64,000 nt of DNA. It comes from Pulicaria dysenterica (lineage: Eukaryota > Streptophyta > Magnoliopsida > Asterales > Asteraceae). Within the stretch, counting starts at the first letter, position 1. Every line of letters begins with the position of its first letter. Location of the stretch: the NCBI GenBank assembly GCA_947179395.2, contig OX359289.1, positions 106,429,719 to 106,493,718 on the forward strand. The letters are read 5' to 3'. Below are positions 23,346 to 36,400 of the stretch, piece by piece. The notes beneath the pieces were generated by a model. The model searched no databases. It was given only the letters and a program-made list of their open reading frames with translations, and was not told where the DNA came from. The translations under genes and the position numbers were made by a program.

Positions 23346-25163
23346 AGTTAGCTAAGTTACATGATAACTCTTTTAAATGAATTTTTGGTTCTAAGGGTGT
23401 GGTTTGACATAATTGAGTTTGTATATTTATCCAAAGTGAGTCAATGGTGGGTTGACTATGAAGGATCCCTGAGTATGTGGTCGCTATGTTGTTTTACTTT
23501 CAGATTGTTAATCACTCATTGAATTGGGTAAAATGTTGTTGTAGAAATGTGGTTTGCTTGTTCTTCCTTAGGCCAAGTGAACTGCCTGTCCTGAATGATT
23601 CGGGTAGAGCATCCGGTTGGCTCGGGAACACTGCTAACGGCTACCCCTTCGGGTTGGCATCCGGTTCCCCAACCCAAACAACCAGACCTTTACGAAAATG
23701 ATTCTGATTTTGTGATTTCTGATCATTAATTGTTTACGAAGATACGAAGAATACGGATTACACAACTAATCTTAATAACTTATTAAAAGAAAAGGGTTTC
23801 CTCCCTTTCCTAAAAATTCTCTACCAATCATATCCCTTGATTTAATAAAAAATAATAAAAAAATCGACTAAACGTGGCTGATTACGTCATAAGTGAACAA
23901 TTTCCTTAAGGTTCTTCTATTCTTTTAGGGTAATATACGCTACCTTTCAAAATAGTCCACTTCCCCATCCAGTTTTCTTCCGTATAACCCTTTCTTCCTT
24001 AACGCCGACTTCGGTATCGAGAGACTTCACTATCGCCGACTTCAGTATCGTTCGTCTTCAGTATCGTTCGTCTTCACTATCCCGATTGTTTGGCTGCTGG
24101 CTTCTAATTAACGGGTTTCGTTGATTCCAAATAAACCAAGTAAGTCTTCTTCTTATTTGAATTTCACGACCTCAATTTCGGTATATAATACTTGGTTAAT
24201 GTATGTGCTTCCATCGATTCCAGATCAGAGTTCTGTTTCATGTTTTATAACGTTCATGTCACTAATAATCAATATAGTTTTGGTAAGAGTTGAATCCAAA
24301 ATAGAGTGTTAGTGCAATGAGGAATTGATGGTATTATCCTGCATATTTTGATTATGATAAAAATCTTAATCATGTCCTATGAATGTACCGTAAAGATAAA
24401 CATATATAATTAATCATAAAACCGAAAACCCAATTTGGAATTGAATAATCTGAATCATCAATCATGATACCAACAGACCAACCCTCTTTGGATTTTTTTA
24501 TCATAATGTGAACAAGGTATGAATCAATATTGTTGTGTCATCTATCTCTTTGTGTTGTTGGATTTGTAAATTGGCCTCTTAGCATCATTTCTTGGTGTTA
24601 ACAGCTGATAACCTTTTCATAAGAACTTAAGTTTTGATTTTGAGTAATTCTGAATTACTTTAACCTTAAACTTATTCCATCATGTTTTGCTTTAGTGTTA
24701 TAATCACGCTCTGTTAATCAAGATCATGTATAAATGTCTATTTAGTTTGGTTGTCGAGTTCTAATTGATATGAGCTCTTTATACAAAGGAATTTTATAGG
24801 TTTGGTTGATTATATGATTTAAGTAATTATTATATTATTATATGATATATGTTAAGTTAATTCATGAAGCTGATAACCTTTTCACAAGAACTTGAGTTTC
24901 TTTTGTTATGATCATTTGAATCTTAATCTGATCTATGTTTGCAAATATATTTGTTAAGTTTTGATTTTGAGTAATTCTGAATTACTTTAACCTTAAACTA
25001 ATTCCATCATGTTTTGCTTTAGTGTTATATTTAATCACGCTCTGTTAATCAAGATCATGTATAAATGTCTATTTACTTTGGTTGTCGAGTTCTAATTGAG
25101 CTCTTTATACAAAGGAATTTTATAGGTTTGGTTGATTATATGATTTAATTTAAGTAATTATTA
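23346..25163. other. Intergenic DNA with a local tandem duplication
   Basis: No gene. The block 24604-24867 (GCTGATAACCTTTTCA...) is repeated, with one extra insertion, at 24869-25163. The second arm is then cut by the Helitron and resumes at 27909. A CTTCCCCATCCAGTT motif near 23960 recurs at 28096. Reading frames here are short and not supported by family signals. Confidence 0.6.
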
Positions 25164-27908
25164 TCTACCTATCTAATAAAAAGTGACTATACCCTAATTG
25201 AATGACACGTAACCATTCATTAACAAGTGTTCCTTTCCAGTAACAAAAAACCCCAAATCAAAGCCTACCTATCTTATCTCCTAACCCCATCCCCTCCGGT
25301 CACCATGCTACGCTCTCATCACCGGCTACCCTACAAAGCTTTCGTCTTCTACAAGTGAAACCCGCCGGCGACTGCTACTCCGAACTCATTGAGGACGACG
25401 AGCCTCTCCACCACAGCCTCGTCCTACTCCTCGCTGCCATCGCCGACCTTTGAGGACAACCAGTCGTTTGTGGTTAACTCGCTGGTACGCTAAATCTATC
25501 TTTACATCATCAGTTTCGTAAAGCCTCTCCATGGAAATTGCTCCTTTTGTGTCTGCTCTTCTCTGCCATTGCTGACATTTGAGGCAACCGTAGTTTCTGG
25601 TTACCTCAATATTTGTATCATTTCTGCACGCCAAGTGTTCGGTAAAATGTCACAATGAATTTTTATGCCTTTTCTTCTGGAAACTACTGAGTTATGAAAT
25701 TGCCCTGTGGTCTTGGTTTATGGTTGTACCTATGATCTTCCTTGACAGTTTAATACTTTAATTAGGCAGTTTTTAGTTTTAACTTTTAAGGTTTTACGCT
25801 TATGATTTATAGTACTTTGAAGGTTCTGTACTTTATGTTTTAAAACACAAAACTTAATATTCAAAATCAAGTTGATGGAGGTTTTGCTTAGACCATCCAC
25901 ATCCATCACACCCCTCATATAGCCACGTCAGCGCCAAATCATTCCCTCATCATTTTCTCATCACATCACATAACCCCTGCATCCATCACATGCCTCACAT
26001 ATCAAAAGAAAAGGAAAAACCCCTCTCTCTCACACAGCTCCCCCTCACGCACGCGACCCGGCTCACGAATGTGAGCGTGAGCCATTGCTCACACAGGCCA
26101 GCGATACCCCTCACGCTTCTTCTTGCTCGCGAAGGTGCCTCACGAGCTCGTGAGGAGCTCCGATGCGGATGGTCTTAAGTAGAAAACCAAATAAGAAAGC
26201 TCATGGGTTAGCAACAAAATCAAGTTGCTGGAGGTTTTGCTCTTCCTTGTACTCTTTCTATTCAAAATCAACATTTTTTTTGTTCTATAGTTTTTGGGTT
26301 AGGTGATTGATAAAAAAAAATAATAGATTTAATTTTTTTGGTTCTACAATTTTTCGAGCTCTACAACGTTACTTAAGGTGGTTTTTAGTTGTTTGGTTCT
26401 CTTTTTGATTTTCTCCACTTGAGCAGTTAGTTTTAAGTTATTTATTTGATTATTTGTTTGAGTAGTTGGTTTGTCAATCTTCAAACTTGATAACTAAATC
26501 CAACTAAATGATTTTTGTTGAAAAATAAATCGTACAACTCAATTGGAGAGTCAGCTGTTGTTAATTATGATAGTCAGGTGTTGTTAATTAGAATTTACAT
26601 GAGCCTTCCTTATGTGATTTTCTAATCAAGCATAACTCAAGCAAAACTCAAGTAGATCCTCTCTTTCGTGATTTTAGCTGCCTTCTTCTGGGTTTTTTAA
26701 TTGCTCCATCTTCCTTCAGTTATAACAGCGAAGGTCTGTTGCTATCATCTACGACATCAAATCAGCTCCATTGTTACCTGCTATTAATTTTAATTTCCCA
26801 GTTCGTTAAGCTCAGACAAGTAATTCTCTATACGATATTATATATACGTTGTGATGTTTCACATCAGGTCATGTGGTTAACGTTTTTGCTTTGCTTATCG
26901 ATATTCTTTGTTGTTCTGATGCACTTTATGCTATTATCTTTGTTGGAGTCGGTTATTAAGGTGCAAGCTTGGTTCCTCTACTTGAGTGTCTTCTTATGTG
27001 CTAAAAGACCTTCAAAAGATTAGTTATAATGTGACATGTTGATGTTTCTTCTATAAAACAAAATCTTTTACTGAAAAATTAACTTTCAGTTCTTGCCTTG
27101 CAAACTAGCTTTTTAGTTCTTGCCTTTCGGATCTTTTACTGAAAAAAATTAGAAATATGTAGTAAAAAATTAACCAGATAAAGTAACTACCTATCATTTT
27201 TTTTCTTTTGATTCACAAAAAATACGCATATATCGTTGCCGGTTGTTCCTTCATTGAATAAGAAGGACCATTTGAATCGAATGTCAGCAAAGTCTTTTAA
27301 ACTCGTATGTAGTTTCTTAATTTTTGTTGCTCGAGGATATTAAACGTCACATAGATATTATACTTAAGCATCATTTATTTGCTTAGGTTGTTTATAAGCA
27401 TTCCTACAACCTTAGGCCACGTAGTCAATTGTAAATCACTTGCAATAAGTCATTATTGTCAACTTGCATAGGCATGTTTCTTCTGTCAATTTTATTTTTC
27501 TCCCAAATATTCATACGTGTATGGTATCAATGGGATTGTATACTGATTCAAACATGTTTAGTGCACAGAATGTGCTCGCTTAGATGTCCAACAAAAACCC
27601 AACTACATAATGATCTAGCTCCATCAATTTATCCATATATCTTTCGCTAGGGAACTCACATGGCCATCCTTATTTTCTAAGATTTTGTGGCATTGCTCCC
27701 TGTAAGCACATGCATTAGTGACAATAGTTAAAGTCGCACTATTAGGTTGGTTTGTTATTAGCTTCTAACATGTCTTTTGTTGTCGATATATTAAGACTCG
27801 ACTTATCATATCTTTAGTATTTTTTCCGTATAAACACTAACTCGTGATTTTAAAACTTAATATAAAACGTCGTGGGCTGTGCGTAGCACAGCTTAAAAAC
27901 CTAACTAG
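25164..27908 (+). mobile_element. Non-autonomous Helitron, 2745 bp
   Basis: Starts TCTACCTATCTAATAAAAAG after an A and ends CTAG (27905-27908) before a T. A perfect 7-bp hairpin GCTGTGC-GTA-GCACAGC (27876-27892) lies 12 bases before CTAG. Removing it restores AAGTAATTATTA|TATTATTATA, which is exactly the sequence present at 24820-24843 in the other arm of the local duplication. No RepHel helicase frame is present. The GC-rich part near 25280-25640 has short CT/GA-rich frames that could be captured gene scraps but match no family I recognise. A Harbinger-type MITE is nested inside at 25891-26174. Confidence 0.9.
25891..26174. mobile_element. PIF/Harbinger-type MITE nested in the Helitron
   Basis: Terminal inverted repeats GACCATCCACATCC at the left and GATGCGGATGGTC at the right, flanked by TTA on both sides (25888-25890 and 26175-26177), the usual target duplication of this superfamily. 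The interior is rich in CTCAC and CATCACA motifs, with a nested palindrome CACGAGCTCGTGAGGAGCTC near 26139. The host sequence CAAAATCAAGTTG(A/C)TGGAGGTTTTGCT occurs on both sides of the element (25862 and 26216), so the MITE also sits next to a small duplication. Confidence 0.78.
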
Positions 27909-30900
27909 TATTATTATATGATATATGTTAAGTTAATTCATGAATTTCGGTTCAAATTAGTAGAAAAACTTTTCTTAGTGTTAACTAAATAAGTATTTTG
28001 AATGAATATTGGGAGATTGTCACATAATAGCTGACCTTACATGGAACTGACTTCTTGAATTCCAGTTGTTATTTGATTCTTCTAGGGTATACGGCTTCCC
28101 CATCCAGTTATTCTGCAATTCTTATGCCTCAAATACTTTTGCAATTAAGATTTTAGTAACTTTTGTTTTGTATTTGTAGGTTCTCATGTGAAAAATTGTG
28201 ATTGATACACGGGTTATACACGGCTTCGGTGACAGTTCGATGTGTCATGTAAGTTGTTAATCCGTTTTTTCTATTTCTGAATCGACCGAGAAATTGGTAG
28301 AATATTATGATTTTAACTATCTTAACTATGGCCTATAATATTTTTATGTGATTTAATTGTTATTACAGATGAGGGAGAACATTATAGTGGTGATTTTAGT
28401 AGCTGAATATTCAAGTTTCCTGAACTTGAATTTCATTTGACAATCTGACTGATTCTGGATTCAGCTTTCTTTTAGTATAATATTAAAAAGGAGAAATCAA
28501 CATATGTAATAACCACAATCATATGCCTTTTAGTAATGCAGCTAGAAGTGGCATGTAAAGCCCAATTCAATTACAAAAGCTAAACTGATCTCCATTCTGG
28601 ATTCTGTAACGTTTAATAGGATCACGATCACGATCACGAGGAGCTTCATATGTTCAAAGCATAAGCAGAAATGCCCCCATACATGTGACCTACAAACAGA
28701 ATCAACTTTATGAAATGAGGTGATTTTCCAACATTACATTAAACCATAGCAGAAATGAACTTAATTTTTCGTTCCAATGGCAATGGTATTGGCAGTTACC
28801 CAATTTGCAGGGAAAAAAATATGAGTATTTATAGATAATAATTGGCATACCATGAAATCTTGGCATATTCATCCATTCTTATTTTTTCCCTTTTAATCAA
28901 CTCATTTAGTTTAATGGATACTTGACAATTGTTGTAATAATGCCCTCAAGTTTGTGCATATTCATGATAATTGTAATTACAGATTAGGGAGAACATCATA
29001 GTAGTTTGATGCAACTGTATTGGCAAAATCAGCTGTCATAAGTCTTAATTATAGTAATTGTTATTGCTGATTTTCATTTATGTTAATTTACCTCTATCCT
29101 AACTCTGACCTATAACAATTTTATGTAATTAAATTGTTATTGCAGATTAGAGTTTCGAGGGGCACGATTACAGCGCTTGATTTTTTTTTTTTTAAATTAA
29201 AGAAAAACGGAAATACAAAAATTATGACGTCACATGGGCTTCAAATCCTTAAGGCATTCTTCGATTATTTTCTACGGTATACGGCCACCCCCACCCAAAC
29301 GCAGACATTCCTTAAGTTTTACTGACTCTCTGTTTGATACATTAGTCTTAGTAGCTTGCTATTATTTAGTAATTTATAGTTATGGATGTCCAATGGTTTC
29401 TATATAGTTTATGGAATAACCGGTTATATGTATTTTGGGTCAAACAAATCCAATAGCCTGGTTTTAGGAAGACTTTGAAGAGTAAGTATACTCTCCCATA
29501 AAAGCACATGCAAATAACTAAACTATTAATCCAATTTTGTGCAAATAATGCTCAGATAACAAATTGTAAGCATATATCAAAACAGTTAGTAGTTTACATG
29601 TATATCAAAACAGTTAGTAGTTTATTGCTAATCTCAATGTTTTTGGATTTCTTTTTAATCTGTAGGCGTTATTCATAGTGACATTCGATAGTTATAATGG
29701 ATCTGTAGTTTGTATCTTAGTATAATTTTGGTTTATGATATGTACTTTAGTTTAAAATTTGCTTTCTTTTTTACTTATTAGGAGTGGTGTTTGACGGCAG
29801 AAATCAAGAGCCACCAAGGGCTGACTGTGAAGCTTCAAACCTGCTCAACAAGTTCAATTAAAGGCGTGAACTCTACTTTGAAACTATTGTGTGAATTTTG
29901 GTGCCAATGTTTTGACTTGCACCCTATCTCATGTTTTTCTATACAAAGCACTTGCAATTTTTGGGTCTGATACAAGTGGTGTCGAAGGAAGCACCATGTA
30001 TAGAAGAGTTAGCATTTGATTTCAGCAATAGTGCATTATTGTGAAGGTGGACAAAGTTTAATCATCAAGTTTTGAACATCAGTTGAAGGACATCAAAGAA
30101 ATGGGTTTCAAGTTCAGCTACATATACATTGCTGTTTTAGTTGGTAATGAGATTAAGTATTCAAAAATTGACAGATGGGTGAGGGGAAGAAGGTAGAGAA
30201 AACTCCGTAACCGTTGGAAAACAGTGAAACTATAGAAAGGAGATTGAGATAATTTTTATGAAGTGGATACCGCTGAGCAAGAGAGTAAAGATAAGTACCT
30301 GGTATTTGTGGTAACTTATTTAAGAACTGCAAGTCCCCTGGTTAGTTAAGCAAATTCTTATGCTTGGTTTTTGTTTTCAACTAATGTTGAGGTGTTTTTG
30401 TAGACGCATGCTTACATTATATAACAAAGTGGTTATACGGAGGTTAAAAATTAGATGGATATTGATGGATCTGTAGTACATAGCTGAATTTTGTTATATT
30501 TAGTGTTGAATACTTAATTTAGAATTTATATTTCTGATTCTTGAATCTTTGTGATGATTCACTTAAACATACTTACCAAATTTGAACATTTTAGTAACAT
30601 ACTTTGGTGTTTGCTTTTTGTTGATTTGATGTTGTTTAGTTAACTTAAAATTCATGTTTTTGTTTCTTGATCATGCACTAAATTATATTATCGCTGCTTT
30701 ATGCAAGAAGAAAAACTTAGGTATGCTGATGTATTAATACTTTCTTTAAGCAAAAAGTGGGAATTTCAAATAATGGTATATTGTAGTTCATAAGTATATT
30801 GTATATATATTGAAATCGACACATGAAGATCTACTTGAATAAACATATCTACAATTCTAATTGCTTTTGATGAACACCGATTATTTAGGTAATTAAGATT

Positions 30901-31414
30901 CCATGAAGAAAGTTTGAGGAATATACTGACACAATTAGAGATCTTTGTTATTTAATATTTAGAAAATTTTGATAAATGAAAGATCTTCTCTTTCATGAAA
31001 GAGCATTTAGTTTAACTAATCCTATATTGGAGAACTTTGAACTTGAAAATCATGTTGACATCTCTATATGAAGCCATTTACCCAAATATGCTAATTTGAA
31101 AATACTTAATGATCCGGTAATTAGGAAAATAATCTTTGAATTTATCATCTCTATAATCTTGAATAGATGTTGCTTGAAGAATGTGTTCTCAGTAAAACCA
31201 TGTATGAATGTTGTTTGTAAGGAGGTTCTACAGAAAATTTACATATAATCTTATGTATGAATGTCAAACTTCTGTAATGTTTATCATTTATTACGAACTT
31301 TTATATTCCTATCTATGTTTTCTAATTTTCTTTAACGTGCTAGTACTTTTTAAATCTGTATAAATAAAAAAATTTAGTATCATCCCCGTGTTGATACACG
31401 GGTCGCTTAGCTAG
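27909..31414 (+). mobile_element. Helitron-like interval with a clear 3' end at 31414
   Basis: The right end has hairpin CCCGTGT-TGAT-ACACGGG (about 31385-31402), then TCGCTTAG and CTAG at 31411-31414 before a T, a Helitron 3' terminus. No matching 5' terminus was found in this interval. Shared motifs with 23.9-24.0 kb suggest the element began before the nested Helitron, possibly near 23818 (TCTCTACCAATCATATCCC). Inside, a unit ending TTATTACAGAT(G/T)AGGGAGAACAT is repeated (28368 and 28977) and a relative occurs near 29141. No long coding frame. The left border given here is only the edge of the nested element. Confidence 0.5.
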
Positions 31415-33021
31415 TTAGGTGTTTAAACAACATCATGATTGGTCACATAAAAAACACTAAACTACTCCCCATTTTAAGATTATTGTTCTCCACTTTTGCT
31501 TTATGATGATATTCTCCAGTTTTTCTGTTGAGTTGCCTTTTCACCTTTTTATGTGTTTATAGATTCAGTTATTCTAATGCATCTGGGCTTACACATATTA
31601 TATATAAAAACATCTTTTTTCTTATATAACAGACATGTCACTAATCAGATATAATTTCTAATAGGTCGTACAGTGACATATATCACATCGTATATGGTCA
31701 ATTTAGATTTTAAATTTTTTTATAAATTCATCTATGTAAAAAGAGAGAGCATGGAATGTGGCCCTTACGAATCCTGTGCATAATCCACGACTTAACCACC
31801 TATGAGACCAATAAGTAAAACATTAATGTATAGGTTACCTTGTTAATCAAATAATTGTAAGATAACATAATGATTGAAAGTGTTATATCTTGACAATTAT
31901 TTGAATAGAGTAAATGTTCATATAATAAATGGATTGGTTTGGAAATGATAAAGATGAAATATTAATTGTAGATTGAATAATTATAAAAAGCTATATAAGG
32001 AGAATCTGAAACTCCAAGACTAACGATGTAAACGTTCACGCAATATGGAGGTCGAACATAACGGCAGAAACATAATATTATGACATGAAGAGACGTAATT
32101 TTATTTGTTGTACAAGTCAGCAATTATTATTATTATAGTTAATTATTATAATAAAAAGTATTTTAAAATGTTCATTTTGTTGAATGGTAAAGAAATATAT
32201 TAATATTGTTGATTGCTTACAATTAGAAAATAAATTTTTGATGATAATGATAAATTCTTTATGTTTTACTATTTATGTATGATAATTTTTGTGAATATAT
32301 ACAAGTAGAAAATAACATTCTAACAATCATCATAAAGTTATGAATGATTGTTAGAATGTTATTTTCTACTTGATACTCCGGTCCGGTTCGAGTAAAACAT
32401 CGATCCCGTTAGAACCGAAACTGAAAGAACCGAACCCGAAAAAAAAAACTAAGATCGAGAACCGTCCCACTTACATGTAATTCGGTCCGATCCGATTCCG
32501 ATTCCGATCTAATCCTGTTCATACAGTTTTGCTTATCCCTAATATAGATATATACCACTCCAAAAATAACCGACCCTAACTTTCCTCGGGTTTAGGTTAA
32601 AATATAGAGGTAAATGATTTCTATTCCCCCATCCCTTTCGCTGTGTTCCAGAAACCTTACTTAGGAAAGAAGGGGAGAGATTTGGAAGGAAGGAAAGAAT
32701 ATAACTTGTTCCAAAAAAAATTTACGGAAAGAAATGAAAAGGAGGGGAAGGGAAATTAACACAAATTTTCTTTCCTACCTTTCTTCCCAAATGTGGACAT
32801 ATTTGGAGAGAAATCTTATGAAAAGACCATACTACCCTTCATAATAGATAGAAAACATACGTGAACTTCATCTTCTCTGTCTTCTCTCCATGCCTTCTTC
32901 CACCTCTTAACATTCGTTCCACGTGATTTTTTAGTTACTTGAAAATCGTTTGTAAATTTTTTTGAGTACTGCAGAGAGAAGGAGATAACTTTGCAGCAGA
33001 CGTCTTGTGAATACCCATTTT

Positions 33022-33057
<36 letters not shown>

Positions 33058-33124
33058 TGTGTGGATAGGATGACATGTGAATACCTATTTTAGATTGGAT
33101 GTAGGTTGCAGCAAACGTCTTGTG

Positions 33125-33181
<57 letters not shown>

Positions 33182-33414
33182 GTAGATCTATATAGTATAT
33201 ATTATAGATTGATTGATAATTTAATAACATGATGTTTGTTTATTTATCTGTTAAATAATAAGAAGACGTATATGATATTATTCATTTATAATATAAGGTT
33301 AAATTTATAAATTAACATATTTTATTATGTTTTCCTTTTATTTCTTTTCTTTCCTATTAAGGAACACACAAGCTAAAATACTTTTTTTTCTATGCGGTTG
33401 ACAATAGCCACATC
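31415..33414. other. Upstream spacer of RBR copy B with hairpin and microsatellites
   Basis: AT-rich spacer without a gene. It contains a perfect 29-bp inverted repeat (32302-32372) and two (AT)n runs (33024-33053 and 33128-33176) that lie in the arms of a roughly 120-bp duplication. The duplication repeats GCAGCA(G/A)ACGTCTTGTGA and GTGAATACC(C/T)ATTTTAGAT. An out-of-frame ATG at 33392 precedes the copy B start and opens a 70-codon overlapping upstream frame. Confidence 0.6.
32302..32372. repeat. Perfect 29-bp inverted repeat with 13-base loop
   Basis: The left arm 32302-32330 begins CAAGTAGAAAATAACATTCT and the right arm 32344-32372 is its exact reverse complement, with a loop CATAAAGTTATGA. 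An uninterrupted 29-bp stem in AT-rich intergenic DNA is unlikely by chance. It could be a foldback element remnant, a local inverted duplication or a small-RNA hairpin; nothing in the sequence decides between these. Confidence 0.95.
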
Positions 33415-36400
33415 ATGGACGTCGACGACATTGAACTCATGGTCCTCCTCTCCGAGCAACGCCGTGAACTCACGGCGGCGATTGCCGCTGATTCTGACCT
33501 TGATTTTGCCTTCCAACTTCAAATGCAAGAGGCTATTAAAGTCTCTTCAACCTCTCAACCTTCTTCATCATCGTCTTCCTCCCCGCAACCATTCCTCCTC
33601 CTAAACGAAGTCACCGACTCCCCTTCCGGCATTGCTCATCTCATAGCCGAAGAAATCGACAAATTTGAGCGCGAACGTATTGACCGGGAGTTGGTTGAAG
33701 CGGAAGCGAGAAACATGCAGCAAAATCTTAACCGTTTTATACATGATCAGGTCTTCGCTCGCCAGATTCTTGATGTTCCTGAGCATGAGTGGAGAAATAC
33801 TGGTGATTACTTCGAGAAACCGTACGGATTGTCGCCGGCGTTGAATGATGAGGTTTTTAGGGTCTATTTCAAGGGTTTGGTGAGTGATGAGACGATTATG
33901 AATGTAAAAATGCCGTTTGCTGGGATTGGGGTGGCGATTTGCGATACTCGTGATTGCTGCGTGTTTGAGTTGGGGAAAGCGTTTCCGGTTGAAGCTGGTG
34001 ATCGTAGAACCGAAGGTGATGTGGTGGAGCTTAAAGCTTTGATTGAAGCACTCAGTGCTGCTGTTACTCTTGGGTTAAAACGGGTTCATATATTCTGTGA
34101 CAGCAATTCCGTCTATCAATATGTAAGTCTTTATATTTGTGGCATGACATCTTATCTAGGAAACTTTTTCATTTGGCAATTCTGTTTATCAATCTGTGAC
34201 CAAATGGATGATTTTTTAGTTAATTGGTAATCGCTGAACTGTTTGACATTGATATATGTTACAAAACCTACTCAATAATATAGACATGTGAGTTTTCTAG
34301 CCATCATTTAGATGTTGATATATTAGATTTAACAATTCACCCGTTGCAATTCATGACTGTCACAATTCATGGTTCATGGTAGGGCAATGGATAAAATGAA
34401 GGGTCAATCCAATCAAATTAGATGAAAGGTCGGGATTAAGTGTCACATATCAATTCCCACTTGAACCTCTTACTATATCTATATATATGTGTATAGGCTT
34501 AGATTAAGGTTATTTATTAAACAAACCCGAGTCTTGTGTATTGGGCTCGTTTAAGCTCGCGAAATTAATTGAGCTTTGAAAAAATATATATATTTATATT
34601 TTATTTATTTATTACTTATATAATTATATATTATATATCTTTAAATCATTAAATATGAAAAAAAATAAAAATTCACAAGCTTTAGCGAGAGCCTATCACG
34701 AGCTTCGTATAACCTTTCGCAGGAGCTCGAGCCTCAAAATACGAGCTTGAGCTTCTGTGATTTTAAATGAACTTGGCTCGAATAGTGTAAAGCTCGACTT
34801 GTTTACATCCCTTATTAATGCTCATTAAAGGGGTGTTTTGGGCGTTTATATATTTTTCCAACCATGAATTGTGTTCGGATGGACCGTCATCAAAGAGCGA
34901 CGGTTGATTTTTCCAAAATACCCCTCTTTAATGCAGCATTAATGAGCCGTCATTTTTTTGTTGATTATTATTGATTTATTTTAATCAAGATGCAGTACTT
35001 GTCCTTGCGGTATTCGCAATAAGAATGGTTCTTAAAATTTGTGCTGGTTTTTTTCGATGACATCTTGATTTACAGTGACAGCCTAGATAGCCACTTCACT
35101 TGAGGATAGTGTTTGAAACTTTAAAACAAGAACCCTCCCCTATATATATGAATGTGTGTGTGTGTGTAGGATTAAATTGTGGAATGATGGACATGTGTAA
35201 TTTCCAGGTTTTGACATCTTACTTGAAAGTGAAGTTTCAAATCACAGAATATTTGTTGATTATTTGTGTATTAGATTAAAATTCTTGCTTTTTACCTTTA
35301 TGAAAAATAAGCTGTTATACCCTCATCTTTTTCCTGTTTCATTTAATTTATCTTTGTTAATTAGATTTTCTTTGTCTGTAACTATGCTCCTTTTTATTTA
35401 TGTTATCTTTGTCAATGCAGCTTACTGGTAAGGGGCAACCAACAACCAACAAGATTGGGACATTGGTTGATCAGTTGAACCTTGTTCAGAGAAAATTTGC
35501 TTACTGTGGCCCATATTTTGTGAGGCAAAGTGATATCAAGTTTGCAAATAAAGTTGCAAGAGATGCAATCGGTTCTCAGGCCACTAAATTTGCAGAAAGT
35601 GTTTCTGGCAAGACTTTACTCGAGCAATGTGTGATCTGTTTTGAATCTACCTACAGTGGTCAAATGTTTTCTGTTAAACACTGTCTGCATAAATATTGCT
35701 TTTCTTGCATGAGAAAGCATGTAGAAGCAAAGTTGCTTCAAGGCCAGCTGCCTGGATGTCCACACGAGAAATGCGGGTCTAATCTTGATATCGAAAGCTG
35801 CAAGAAGTTTTTAAATCCGGAATTATTTAACATTATGAGCTTAAGGATCAAAGAAGCTTCTATTCCTCCAACAGAAAAAGTTTATTGCCCGTTTTCGAAT
35901 TGCTCAGCTTTGATGTCAAAGACTGAGGCTCAAGAATATACCACTACTTCATTGGTTATTGGTTCTGCAAGAACTGCAAGGAGAAAATGTGTGAATTGTA
36001 ATCGCTTTTTCTGTATCAATTGCAAAGTACCTTGGCACGATGATATCACCTGCTCAGAGTACATGATACGGTTCCCATTTCAAACTCCTAATGATGCAAA
36101 ACTCAAGTCTCTTGCAACAAGGAACCATTGGCGTGAGTGTACCAAATGCAAAAATATGGTTGAACTTTCAACAGGGTGCTACCATATTTACTGCAGGTAT
36201 ATTCTTATTCGTGTTGGTGACTTTTACTTAGGAATTTCCAATTTCTATAGTTTGTTGATATCTTTCTATATTCTCATTTTCATCTATTTGGTAAGCAAGG
36301 GTTATGTCACAATTGTTTCCCATGCTTATTTTGCTAATGAATATTGAGATGTGTTCAATATAGTCCATGTAAAAACATAGTCCTAAAATTTTAAAATGCA

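Noticed and set aside
34123..34230. Continuation of the copy B exon 1 frame
   Set aside because: It is readthrough past a GTAAGT donor at the position conserved in copies A and C; it does not show that copy B is truncated.
36197..36347. Hydrophobic tail after exon 2 of copy B resembling membrane segments
   Set aside because: It is intron sequence after the GTATAT donor; RING2 continues at 38465 in the correct phase.
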